Positions 8,978-17,105 of a stretch of DNA of 64,000 nucleotides are shown here, one piece after another. Where the stretch lies: assembly GCA_937951625.1 (NCBI GenBank), contig CALFBP010000053.1, forward strand, positions 31,389 to 95,388, written 5' to 3'. This DNA is from an uncultured Thermoguttaceae bacterium (lineage in GTDB: Bacteria > Planctomycetota > Planctomycetia > Pirellulales > Thermoguttaceae). Both the position numbers and the translations under genes were made by a program. Numbering within the stretch: the stretch's first letter is position 1; each line of letters opens with the position of its first letter. The notes below the pieces were generated by a model, which did not search any database, was not told where the DNA came from, and saw only the letters and a program-made list of their open reading frames with translations.

Positions 8978-11728
8978 TCAAGGTCCGCGGAGCTGCAACC
9001 GCGCGTCGAGCACCTTGCGAATTCGCGCAGCGTTTTCCTTGAGGTGCGCTAAGGTGTAAGGGTCGAGCTTGGCCTGGCCGGCCATCGCGGCGTTCATTCG
9101 GGCCTCGATTTCGCCGAGTTGCATGAAGGCGATCGTCTGGCAATCTTCCGGCGCAGCCACGTTGCCCAAGGCCAGGTTCGACAACCGCTCCAGGTAGCGC
9201 CGCTGGAGCGCCCGTCGCTGCGGCGAAATGGCCGGTTTTCTCGTCGAGAATTCGCCTTGCTGGAGCCGATCGAGTTCGCTGAACAGGGCCTTCGAGAGGC
9301 CCGCCAGCAGCTCGACCGCAGTGAAGGCGTCCTGATCGGGCGGGACCTTCATCTCGGAATCGATCAGACGCGACAGCGTGACGGTGGACAACAGGAGGCC
9401 GAGAATCCGATCCTGCCAGCCGAGGATCGATTCCCGCACGGGATAGTCGGCGCGGTCCACTTCGCGCATTCCCCAGTGAGACCAGCGGCTGTCGACCAGC
9501 AGGTTCCACAGCCCGGCCGGAATATCGAAGGCCTTTTCGCCGAAGACGTGCTCCGTGAGCAAAGCCAGAGACTCGCGCTGACGCGCCGCCTCGACGACCA
9601 CGAAGGGCGGCTTGGCCCCTGGATCCGATTTGTGATTGCGGTGGGAATACACACCGCCGATAAGCCGCGCGGCGGCGTACATCGCCGAATTCTGGGCGTT
9701 GAATAGCATGTTGAACGCCCGCCGTGTCCGATCATACCCACCGCCCGACTCGGTCAGCCGGTCCACCAGGCCCGGGAGGAGCTGCCAAACAAGTTCCCGA
9801 CGCATCTTGGCGAACTGAATCGGATCCTTGCCCAAGTCGAAACGGTTGACCAGCGGATCGGGATCATTGGGGCGGGCATCCTCGTCGGGAGCGTAGGCCA
9901 GGGCGGGTTCAGCGGATCGGGCAGCGATCTTTTTCAGTTCCGCCACCTCCCCGTCCGTTCCCCCTGCCAAAGGCTTGTAGCCATATTCGATTGCCCAATA
10001 GTCATAGGGACCAAGCGTTGTGCTGAAATAATCCCCTTGCTTATGGCCCTTGGGCATGAAATTGACCGGCAGGTAGTCCATGATCGAGGCCGAGAGACTG
10101 GTCTGCTTGGTTTTCTCGGGGTCGTTGATCTCTTCGAGGGTCAGGTACGCGCTGGCCTTGAAATTGTGACGCAGCCCCAAGGTGTGGCCCACTTCGTGGA
10201 TCGTGATCGACTTGACCGCCTGATACACGAGCTTCTCGAACTCCTCTTTCCCCATCGGTTTGCCGGACGACTCGGCGGCGAGCGAGCCCAAGAATAATTG
10301 TTCGGCCATGCCCTGACCAAGCTGACAGATATGACGGCCGTGCCCCTGCGGCTCGGAAAGCGGATTGCGGAGCCGGTCCGCCAGCCGAAAGGCCTCAGTC
10401 CCGGCGGACGCATGTTCGCCGCTCAGCGAGCCCTGCGGCGGGCCGAGAACGTCGTACTCGTCTTTCCAAAAGCTGAGGAAGTCGGCGTCGAAAATCACGT
10501 CGGCATCGAGGATTTCGCCGGTGATCGGATTGACGCGCGACGGCCCCATCGCAAATCCCGCCCCGGCCGTAATCCATCGGAACGTGTTGAAGTTGATATC
10601 CTCGGGATCGAAGTCGTCGCTGGGCCGCTGCTCGCGAACCTCGATCGCGTTGGCGAATCCGACCCGCTCGAACGCCTTGTTCCACTCCAGGATTCCCTCC
10701 TGGATCGGCTTGCGGTAGGCGAAGGGGATGGTCTTTTCCAGCCAAAAGATGATTTTTTTCTTGGGGGGAGAAAGGTTTGCTTGCGGCTCCTCCTTACGCA
10801 AGTCCCAGCGGTTGATGTAACGCACGAAGCGGTCGCTGTCGTACTTTCTGGAGAAGTTTTTCACGGCGGTGACGAAATAACCCACCCGCTCATCGGCCAA
10901 CCGCGGCTCATAGCCCGTCTGCGGTAGGATGCTGAGCGAGTAGTGGACGTTGATGGTCGCGCCGCGGGCATCGGCCACGGTGTCCATCCGCGCCGTCCCG
11001 CCCGAGGCATACGTGGCCGCCACCTGGATTTCCACGTTGTCGCGAAACGCCTTCACGCTGGCCCAGCTCGATCGTTCCCGCGCGAAAGCGAATCCCCGAA
11101 GGACCTGGGAGATTTGGGGCAAGTCGCTCATGAACACGGGGGTCAGGTCCACCACGGGATTGCCCGCCGGACTCATCGTGGCCAAAGGCAAACTGAACAA
11201 GACACTGTCGGTATAGGCCAACTGCACCGCGCGTTCCTCTGGGCTTCCCTTGGCGGCTGTGAAACGCACGTTCCGCCGCACGATCTGCACCTTGTCCTCC
11301 ACGCGGCGAAACTGCCAGATCCAGTCGTCGCCAAAGCCCCACGTCATACCGCTGATCAAGGGCGTCTCGCCGATGCCTCGGGCAATAGCGATGGCCACCA
11401 GCAGGTCTTTGTTGAAAAGCGGAGCAGCGATCTCGGCGTACAGCTTGTCCTCTTTGCGGTACAACTTGAGCAGCCCGTCAATCGTTTGGGCGTCGCGAAG
11501 CAATTCGGCGAAGGGCGGAAACTTGGGCTTTGGTGTCTCGGCCGTCCCACCACTGCTTGGCGCCCCCGCGATCCCACCCGGCCCGCCCGGCGACACTGGC
11601 GCCTCGATCGAGGGCTTTGACACCTCTGTGGTCGGGGGTTTGCCCGAGGGTTTCTCATCAGCCGTGCCAAAAACACTTCCGGCAACGAAAAAACAGACGA
11701 CCAAAAGCGCTTTCACAGGTCCTAACAT
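8978..11728 (-). CDS. Secreted zinc-dependent metalloprotease (DUF5117/DUF4953 type)
   Basis: 916 aa from the ATG at 11728. An upstream in-frame GTG at 11767 would add 13 residues before the signal peptide and is less likely. The signal peptide is residues 1-23 (ALLVVCFFVAGSVFG). A Pro/Gly-rich linker follows, then an N-terminal barrel of the DUF5117 kind (FNKDLLVAIAIARG). The metzincin motif HEVGHTLGLRH has zinc His at 511, 515 and 521 and Glu512 as base; the conserved tail ASIMDYLPVNF follows. It is probably exported and degrades protein outside the cytoplasm. The glycosidase-like gene follows it, suggesting a joint polymer-degradation role. Confidence 0.86.
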   Translation of the reverse strand: MLGPVKALLVVCFFVAGSVFGTADEKPSGKPPTTEVSKPSIEAPVSPGGPGGIAGAPSSGGTAETPKPKFPPFAELLRDAQTIDGLLKLYRKEDKLYAEIAAPLFNKDLLVAIAIARGIGETPLISGMTWGFGDDWIWQFRRVEDKVQIVRRNVRFTAAKGSPEERAVQLAYTDSVLFSLPLATMSPAGNPVVDLTPVFMSDLPQISQVLRGFAFARERSSWASVKAFRDNVEIQVAATYASGGTARMDTVADARGATINVHYSLSILPQTGYEPRLADERVGYFVTAVKNFSRKYDSDRFVRYINRWDLRKEEPQANLSPPKKKIIFWLEKTIPFAYRKPIQEGILEWNKAFERVGFANAIEVREQRPSDDFDPEDINFNTFRWITAGAGFAMGPSRVNPITGEILDADVIFDADFLSFWKDEYDVLGPPQGSLSGEHASAGTEAFRLADRLRNPLSEPQGHGRHICQLGQGMAEQLFLGSLAAESSGKPMGKEEFEKLVYQAVKSITIHEVGHTLGLRHNFKASAYLTLEEINDPEKTKQTSLSASIMDYLPVNFMPKGHKQGDYFSTTLGPYDYWAIEYGYKPLAGGTDGEVAELKKIAARSAEPALAYAPDEDARPNDPDPLVNRFDLGKDPIQFAKMRRELVWQLLPGLVDRLTESGGGYDRTRRAFNMLFNAQNSAMYAAARLIGGVYSHRNHKSDPGAKPPFVVVEAARQRESLALLTEHVFGEKAFDIPAGLWNLLVDSRWSHWGMREVDRADYPVRESILGWQDRILGLLLSTVTLSRLIDSEMKVPPDQDAFTAVELLAGLSKALFSELDRLQQGEFSTRKPAISPQRRALQRRYLERLSNLALGNVAAPEDCQTIAFMQLGEIEARMNAAMAGQAKLDPYTLAHLKENAARIRKVLDARLQLRGP

Positions 11729-12116
11729 GGCATCGTGTCTGGGCAGAAAAGGATGGGAAGGGGCCACTTTTTGGAGCTTTGGCGGTCGGACAACTTGTTG
11801 GATTCCGCAAATATAGCCTATCTTCCCAAACTTACGACATAGGGAGAAGGCCCTGGACTAATTTGTGGGACAATTCCACGCAATGCAGTCACATCGGGGG
11901 TAGGCGACCAGCACCGATGATGGGCAAGCGTCACTGTGCCCTCGTGGGTGAAGCCCGGCAACCTGCCACGATCATCAAATTCAGTTCAGTTAGACGAAGC
12001 GTCATTGACCTCGATTGACCGAGCGATTGCCATGACCAGGGCCGCGCGATTGCCCGACTGCCTGTCGCCTCGCTTCGGTTGCAAAAGCCGTCGCGGTGCG
12101 CGGGGCAGAGATCTCA

Positions 12117-12147
12117 TTGACCGCCGGACCGCGGCGGAGTCTATTAT
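12117..12147 (+). promoter_or_regulatory. Candidate sigma-70-type promoter for the esterase
   Basis: TTGACC (12117-12122, five of six matches to the -35 consensus), a 19-base spacer, and TATTAT (12142-12147, five of six to the -10). Transcription would begin near 12154, leaving a leader of about 180 bases. Confidence 0.4.
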
Positions 12148-12171
12148 GGGGGCGCGGGCCGGGATGCTTTG

Positions 12172-12251
12172 CCAGCAGGTTGGGCGAGACGCCGCAAACT
12201 CTGTTTCGTGCATTCCCCACGGTGGCTGCGCCGCAGCTTGAGACCTGCTGG
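12172..12251 (+). repeat. Structured leader upstream of the esterase
   Basis: The arms CCAGCAGGT (12172-12180) and ACCTGCTGG (12243-12251) are perfectly complementary and enclose 62 bases. That interval also contains the self-complementary GCTGCGCCGCAGC just before the closing arm. It lies wholly inside the predicted leader, so it may be a folded 5' UTR. No known riboswitch class is recognised. Confidence 0.35.
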
Positions 12252-12333
12252 AGACCCAAAGCCCCAACCGCTCGTGCTCATCGTTTTTGTGCGTGTGAGG
12301 GTAAGCTGATTTCTGGAAAAAGGATGTTGATTC

Positions 12334-13098
12334 ATGGTGCGCGGAGAATTGTTCGCGGCGTTGGCCTTTGGTCTGGCCTTGGCGTGCTCGATGAATTTTT
12401 GTCGAGCGGCGGAAGGCGATGGTGGCGAGCCGGGCAAACAGCGGGCGCAAAAACTGGAGCGAATCATCAAGGTCACGATGGACTACTTGCTTTACCTCCC
12501 TGCGGATTACGCCCAAAAGGATGCTTGGCCGCTCCTACTGTTTTTGCACGGCGCTGGGGAGCGAGGCAACGATCTCAATCGCGTCAAGATCCATGGCCCG
12601 CCTAAGTTGATCGAGGCGGGCAAACAGTTTCCCTTTATCGTGGTTTCGCCGCAGTGTCCCGCGGGCCAATGGTGGCAGCCTCACGCCTTGGCAGCCTTGC
12701 TCGACGAAATCGCGGAGAAATACAAGGTAGACGCCGATCGGATCTACGTCACGGGGCTGAGCATGGGCGGGTTCGGCACGTGGGCTTTGGCCGGTTTTGC
12801 GCCCGACCGATTCGCCGCGCTCGTGCCGATCTGCGGCGGCGGCGATCCCATGACCGCGCGACGGCTTGCCCATGTGCCCGTTTGGGTTTTTCACGGGGCC
12901 AAGGATACCGTGGTACCTTTGTCGGCCTCCGAACAAATGGTCGAGGCCCTCAAAAAGGTCAACGGAAACGTCAAGTTCACCGTTTATCCTGAGGCAGGCC
13001 ACGATTCCTGGTCCGAAGCCTACAACGATCCCGAACTCTACCGCTGGCTACTCGACCAAAAGCGGACGCCGACGAAATCGGTCGGCGCGAAGCCCTAG
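12334..13098 (+). CDS. Secreted esterase, alpha/beta hydrolase (phospholipase/carboxylesterase type)
   Basis: 254 aa. The signal peptide is residues 1-26 (LFAALAFGLALACSMNFCRA). The oxyanion block LLLFLHGAGERG is followed by nucleophile elbow GLSMGGFG. The acid is Asp in GAKDTVVP and the base is His in EAGHDSW, so the triad is complete. The fold matches predicted peptidase/esterase proteins of the LpqC/PHB-depolymerase-like kind, probably hydrolysing esters outside the cytoplasm. It is convergent with csrA, whose stop is 20 bases away. Confidence 0.85.
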   Translation: MVRGELFAALAFGLALACSMNFCRAAEGDGGEPGKQRAQKLERIIKVTMDYLLYLPADYAQKDAWPLLLFLHGAGERGNDLNRVKIHGPPKLIEAGKQFPFIVVSPQCPAGQWWQPHALAALLDEIAEKYKVDADRIYVTGLSMGGFGTWALAGFAPDRFAALVPICGGGDPMTARRLAHVPVWVFHGAKDTVVPLSASEQMVEALKKVNGNVKFTVYPEAGHDSWSEAYNDPELYRWLLDQKRTPTKSVGAKP

Positions 13099-13117
13099 CC
13101 TCGCTGCCTAGCACGGC

Positions 13118-13294
13118 TCAAGCCGCGGCGATTTTCGCCGCCGACGCCCCGACCAACTCCGTGCGGAGCACTTTGACGTCTTTAGGGGCCTCGATGGCCA
13201 ATCGAACCCGGTTGCCGCGGATTTCTACGACGGTCACCCTGATTGCGTCGCCGATCGCAACGCTTTCCTGTTTCCGTCGGGACAGCACAAGCAT
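13118..13294 (-). CDS. csrA: Carbon storage regulator CsrA
   Basis: 58 aa. A small RNA-binding dimer that sits on GGA motifs near ribosome sites to repress or stabilise mRNAs. The sequence opens MLVLSRRKQES and contains the RNA-contacting core VEIRGNRVRLAIEAP, all typical. The start at 13294 is set by a strong GGAGG nine bases upstream. The frame is open further upstream but that part does not resemble CsrA. The C-terminal tail (GASAAKIAAA) is short and alanine-rich. It is alone here, with no fliW or flagellar genes next to it. Confidence 0.95.
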   Translation of the reverse strand: MLVLSRRKQESVAIGDAIRVTVVEIRGNRVRLAIEAPKDVKVLRTELVGASAAKIAAA

Positions 13295-13846
13295 GATTTG
13301 AAACCTCCGTGAGTGAAACGATCCTGCGGGACAGTGCTGACGCGATGCCGGCCGCAACGACTGCGGAGACCTTTCGCCCCCGATCCCCAAGCCATTTTGC
13401 GCGAAACGTTGGGGATCGAATCCCGGCGGCGAATCGCCTTGCCGAGCCTCTTTTGGCCCCAGGGAAAAATCTCGCCGACCGGCTAGTCTTGCGGCCTTGT
13501 GCCACATTCTAGCGATTACTATACGCATGTCAATCACCCCAGGTTCGAATTTTTTTCGGCCCGAGGCGAGTCTCGGGCCTTGCCAATGGTTTGCCAACAG
13601 CTAACTCGGCGCAACGATGTCGTCGCGATTCCACCTCCTGCGGGTGACTTGAACGCTAGTGCGGGGACTAGTGAGCAAACAGCTTCAACAATATATTTCG
13701 GGGATCCTGGGCAAACTGACGAAAGCGAGCTGACTTGGCACGCGAGCAGGACCTGGCTATTCGGCCAGAACGATTTGGCGAAGGGACTCACCGTGGCTTC
13801 AGTGTCTCAGAAAGCCCCTCTGCACAGAGGAAAATCGGAAAGGGAC
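13295..13846. other. Divergent intergenic region, csrA/methyltransferase
   Basis: About 550 bases. The methyltransferase frame stays open back to 13499, but residues encoded before 13847 have no family-like features, so I treat this part as untranslated. A weak promoter-like pair (TTGTGC, 17 bases, TATACG) lies around 13497-13525. Confidence 0.4.
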
Positions 13847-15535
13847 ATGACTGGCCTGGGAATCAATCAGGTGCATTGTGGAGATTGTTTGGAGCTGCTT
13901 GAGCGGATCGAGCCTGGAACCGTCGATTTGGCCTTCGCCGATCCGCCCTTCAACATCGGTTACAAGTACGACGTTTACGAGGATCGCCGCTCGCGGCGGG
14001 AATACCTCGATTGGTCGCGGAGGTGGATTTCAAACGTCTCCGTGGTGCTGAAACCGACGGGAACGTTCTGGTTGGCGATCGGCGACGAGTACGCCGCGGA
14101 GCTCAAACTCATCGCCCAAGACGAGGCAGGGTTTCATTGCCGAAGCTGGGTCATTTGGTATTACACCTTTGGGGTGAATTGTTTTCGAGGTTTCAGCCGG
14201 TCCCACACGCACCTGTTCCATTTCGTCAAAGACCCGGCTTGCTTCACGTTCAACGGTGAGAATCCGGCGGTAAGGGTTTTGTCGGCTCGACAGCTTGTGT
14301 ATCGCGACGGCCGGGCGAACCCCAAGGGCCGCCTGCCCGACAACACCTGGATTTTTCGGCCCCAGGATGCCCCGCCGTCGGGCTTCGCGCCGTCGCATGA
14401 CACTTGGTATTTTTCGCGCGTGGCGGGGACCTTTCGAGAGCGGGAGGGGTTTCATGGGTGCCAGATGCCGGAGCAGTTGTTGGGGCGGATCATCCGCATT
14501 TCGAGCCACCCCCAAGACTTGGTGCTCGATCCCTTCGCTGGCAGCGGGACCACGCTTGTAGTCGCCAAGAAGCTGGGGCGGCGCTGGCTGGGCATCGAGC
14601 TGTCTTCCCATTACGTTCGGCGGATTCGACTGCGTTTGAAGGCCGCGCAGACAGGCGATCCCCTCGATGGTCCTGCCGATCCGGTGCGGAGCGCTCCGAA
14701 AACATCCCACGGAAGGCGCGGCGTGCGCATTTTTCGTAGCCGTCCCCTGCCCGAATCGGACCAAACCACGGAACGCGCCATCATCAGCGCTTTTCAAGCC
14801 GCGTGTACCGACTATTCGGCGGATCAGGTCCTTTGCGATCCCGAGGTCAACGCCCGGTTTATTGCCGCGTGCGCGGCGAGTAACGTCGGCCGCGAGCCTT
14901 TCACGTGCAATCGTCTGCTCTTGCGTTTGCGAAAGCGCGGGAAGCTTCCTAAACTCGGCGTGGCCCGCCGCAGGCTTGATTCTCGAACTATGGACCCTTA
15001 CAGCGATGCCGCTGAGATCGCCATGCAGTTGATGAGCGTCGACTACGGTTATTCGCTCGACGATCTGCTTTGTTCGCCCGAGGCGGCTGCCGAGTTCGAT
15101 CGCCTGGCCGCCGAGTTTGCACCCGGCTACTCCCCGGCAGAGTACCGTTGGGCGGCGATCTCGATCCGAAAACGGGCGAGGAGCTCCAAGGCCTTGGCCA
15201 AGAGTCATTTTTCCGCTTGGCTGAGGCGACGCAGTTTGCCGCCCGCGGCGCCGTTGTCGAACTGGGTGGACGATCGCTACGCCGTGCCCGGCGTCTACGT
15301 GGTCTTCAGCGAGTCGATTGCCCTGTATGTAGGCGAGACCTTTAATCTGTTGCGGCGACTTGAGGGTCTCTCCTCTGCCGAGGGCTGGAAAAAGCTCACG
15401 CCGACCTCTGTGCTTTTCCTACCCTGCAAGGAAAACACGAGGGTGCGGCACGGTCTTCAGACTGCGTTGATCCAGCGGGTCAAACCGTTGTTGAACTCGC
15501 AACTTCTTCGCTTGCGACCGGCGGAACTCGTCTGA
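13847..15535 (+). CDS. DNA methyltransferase fused to a duplicated domain and a GIY-YIG-like domain
   Basis: 562 aa from the ATG at 13847, chosen for the GGAAAGGGAC ribosome site; an in-frame start at 13499 would add 116 unremarkable residues. Residues 10-265 are an amino-methyltransferase with the catalytic motif DPPF (32-35) before the AdoMet motif DPFAGSGTT (228-236), the beta-class order. It should methylate adenine-N6 or cytosine-N4 in a specific site. Residues about 321-367 and 399-445 look like two copies of one helical unit (YSADQVLCDPEVNARF against YSLDDLLCSPEAAAEF). Residues 480-550 resemble GIY-YIG nucleases: GVYVVF, LYVGET, NLLRR and LIQRVKPLLN, but the usual catalytic Glu is Gln538. 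No restriction gene is adjacent. Confidence 0.85.
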   Translation: MTGLGINQVHCGDCLELLERIEPGTVDLAFADPPFNIGYKYDVYEDRRSRREYLDWSRRWISNVSVVLKPTGTFWLAIGDEYAAELKLIAQDEAGFHCRSWVIWYYTFGVNCFRGFSRSHTHLFHFVKDPACFTFNGENPAVRVLSARQLVYRDGRANPKGRLPDNTWIFRPQDAPPSGFAPSHDTWYFSRVAGTFREREGFHGCQMPEQLLGRIIRISSHPQDLVLDPFAGSGTTLVVAKKLGRRWLGIELSSHYVRRIRLRLKAAQTGDPLDGPADPVRSAPKTSHGRRGVRIFRSRPLPESDQTTERAIISAFQAACTDYSADQVLCDPEVNARFIAACAASNVGREPFTCNRLLLRLRKRGKLPKLGVARRRLDSRTMDPYSDAAEIAMQLMSVDYGYSLDDLLCSPEAAAEFDRLAAEFAPGYSPAEYRWAAISIRKRARSSKALAKSHFSAWLRRRSLPPAAPLSNWVDDRYAVPGVYVVFSESIALYVGETFNLLRRLEGLSSAEGWKKLTPTSVLFLPCKENTRVRHGLQTALIQRVKPLLNSQLLRLRPAELV

Positions 15536-15881
15536 GAAGCAATGGTGAGGTGGTCGCTCCCTGCGGGGCCGATGGCCCTGGCCACCTGACGAACGCGGTA
15601 ACGCGAAAAGCGCAGCTTGGGCAGTCTTCCCGCGTTATCGCCCCGCCACCGTCGTGATCGCTCCAACGAACCTTTCGGCCTGCGGACTCACGGAATCGCT
15701 CCCCGCCAAAAGCAAAATCTTGGCGATCAGCCGTAATTTTGCAGCAAACCCACTGTACGCCAAGAGCGTCGGCGGTTAGGATAGGCCACTGGGCAATACG
15801 TTACCGCGGCTTGCCGGTCGCGCGGGAGAGTGGTCGTTTACTCGAGGGTCTGGGTTCCTTCCTTTTCAATTGGCGGAGAAC
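15536..15881. other. Intergenic region before rpsU
   Basis: About 345 bases. Apart from the stem-loop near its start I see no gene and no convincing promoter for rpsU. Confidence 0.5.
15548..15587 (+). repeat. Stem-loop after the methyltransferase gene
   Basis: Outer arms AGGTGG (15548-15553) and CCACCT (15582-15587), inner perfect hairpin GGGCC-GAT-GGCCC (15566-15578). It begins 12 bases after the stop codon. There is no T-run, so it would be a factor-dependent terminator or 3'-end stabiliser. Confidence 0.4.
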
Positions 15882-16070
15882 ATGGTCAAACTGATTTTGC
15901 GGGAGCGGGAGTCGATTCAAGAGGCGGTGCGTCGTTTTCGAAAGCTCGTGGAGCGCACGGGGATCAAGAAAGAGATGCGCAAGCGCGAGCATTACGAGAA
16001 GCCTAGTGTGACGCGGCGGCGGGCCAAGGTCCGGGCCGAACGCCGCAGCCGCCTCCGCTCGCAAGCGTAA
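15882..16070 (+). CDS. rpsU: 30S ribosomal protein S21
   Basis: 62 aa, basic throughout. It sits on the small subunit near the anti-Shine-Dalgarno region. The sequence opens [19 protein letters not shown] and continues [14 protein letters not shown], both diagnostic. The ATG at 15882 follows GGCGGAG; an in-frame TTG at 15870 would add four residues with no support. It is alone, not linked to dnaG or rpoD. Confidence 0.96.
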   Translation: MVKLILRERESIQEAVRRFRKLVERTGIKKEMRKREHYEKPSVTRRRAKVRAERRSRLRSQA

Positions 16071-16390
16071 AATCGGTTTGGCGGAAACATCATTGCGAGT
16101 CGTTCGACCGGCGCGAGACGAGATGCTTTTTTCGGCCCTCAAAAGCCGAACTACAAGCCAATTCCATCGCCGCAATAGAAGCGCAGAATATCTCTGCTAA
16201 AATCCGACCATTCCCGCTGGTTACGATGCCAGCGGGAATGGCGGGAAGTTCTTAGCCCAACAGCGATTCGTTGAGGCCATTGGCAAGCAGGGCAGGAAGC
16301 CGGCTCTCAGAGTTGCATGTTCTGAATACCCAATTTTCCTGTTTTGCCCTGGGCCAAAGCCTCGCGCTGTCGTTTTCGTTCGCCAAAAAT
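16071..16390. other. Convergent intergenic region, rpsU/RRM gene
   Basis: About 320 bases holding a strong 13-bp hairpin (16208-16241) and a weaker one, TTCGGC/GCCGAA (16131-16150). No gene seen. Confidence 0.6.
16208..16241 (-). terminator. Strong hairpin between rpsU and the RRM gene
   Basis: The arms CCATTCCCGCTGG (16208-16220) and CCAGCGGGAATGG (16229-16241) are a perfect 13-bp stem with an eight-base loop. Read on the minus strand it is followed by TCGGATTTT, a short T-run, so it could terminate the RRM transcript. It may also stop the rpsU transcript from the other side. Confidence 0.55.
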
Positions 16391-16675
16391 CTACCAACTA
16401 CGGCGGCGGCCGCCGGTGCGTGGGCGGTCTTGCTTGGGCCGGGCCTCGTTGACGGTCACCGAACGCCCGTCGATCTCGCGGAGGTTCAATTCCTGAATCG
16501 CCGTGGCGGCCTCTTTGCCGTCGGCCATCTCCACGAATGCGAAACCGCGCGGCCGGCCTGTTTCGCGGTCCTTGACGATGTTCACATTGGAAACCTTGCC
16601 GTACTGCGAGAACGCTTCCCGCAGATCGTCCTCGGTGGCCGTGTACGACAGATTGCCGACATAGATACTGGTCAT
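16391..16675 (-). CDS. RRM-domain RNA-binding protein
   Basis: 94 aa. A single RNA-recognition motif fills residues 3-78: RNP2 is IYVGNL and RNP1 is RGFAFVEM, with the aromatic residues that stack on RNA bases. The tail is basic (RPKQDRPRTGGRRRSW). Such small proteins occur in cyanobacteria and planctomycetes and probably bind mRNA, sometimes in cold response. The start is the ATG at 16675; an in-frame TTG at 16684 is less likely. It is monocistronic with a long upstream region. Confidence 0.93.
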   Translation of the reverse strand: MTSIYVGNLSYTATEDDLREAFSQYGKVSNVNIVKDRETGRPRGFAFVEMADGKEAATAIQELNLREIDGRSVTVNEARPKQDRPRTGGRRRSW

Positions 16676-17105
16676 GAGATCCAAAACCCTTTCTCCGCGA
16701 TCAATTGGTTGATCGCCCTTTGCGGCCTAGCGCCGCTGTTGAAACGGAAACCCAAACAACACACTCTGGCTGCCACCGCTTCACCCTGAGCCCAAAATCC
16801 ACGAAACACGGCGGAAGCCAACGGTAGAAGGGAAAGATCAACCGCACCTGGAGATCGACGTCCCACCGTTGGGACGCCGCGACGCAGATCGTCGGTGACT
16901 TAGAACGAGAGCTCTGGACCTCGCGGGCTCACTTGGCTTCTCGCCGCAACTACCGCCATTATTGTACCATATAGATCGTACAAGGGAAGCCCGCTTTTTT
17001 GCTTTTTTTTTGAGGCCCGTACGGTCGCTTACCAAGGGTTCGGTGATTTTCGCAAAAAAGGCGGGCGGAAGAATCACGCCTGGCGAAGACGAGGGGGGAG
17101 AACCT
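16676..17105. other. Divergent intergenic region, RRM gene/alpha-beta hydrolase
   Basis: About 430 bases. It contains a 6-bp inverted repeat TTGTAC/GTACAA (16962-16983), followed on the plus strand by two T-runs. The hydrolase frame is open upstream of its start here but the encoded residues look non-coding. No other gene seen. Confidence 0.5.

Larger units (their letters stand above)
11729..12333. other. Divergent intergenic region, protease/esterase
   Basis: About 600 bases between divergent genes. Open frames here are short and overlapping, with no family resemblance. It holds a promoter-like pair (12117-12147) and a structured leader (12172-12251) for the esterase, listed separately. The rest shows nothing recognisable. 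Confidence 0.6.

Noticed and set aside
13499..13846. N-terminal extension of the methyltransferase
   Set aside because: The frame is open but the residues are unlike the family and a good ribosome site lies at 13847.
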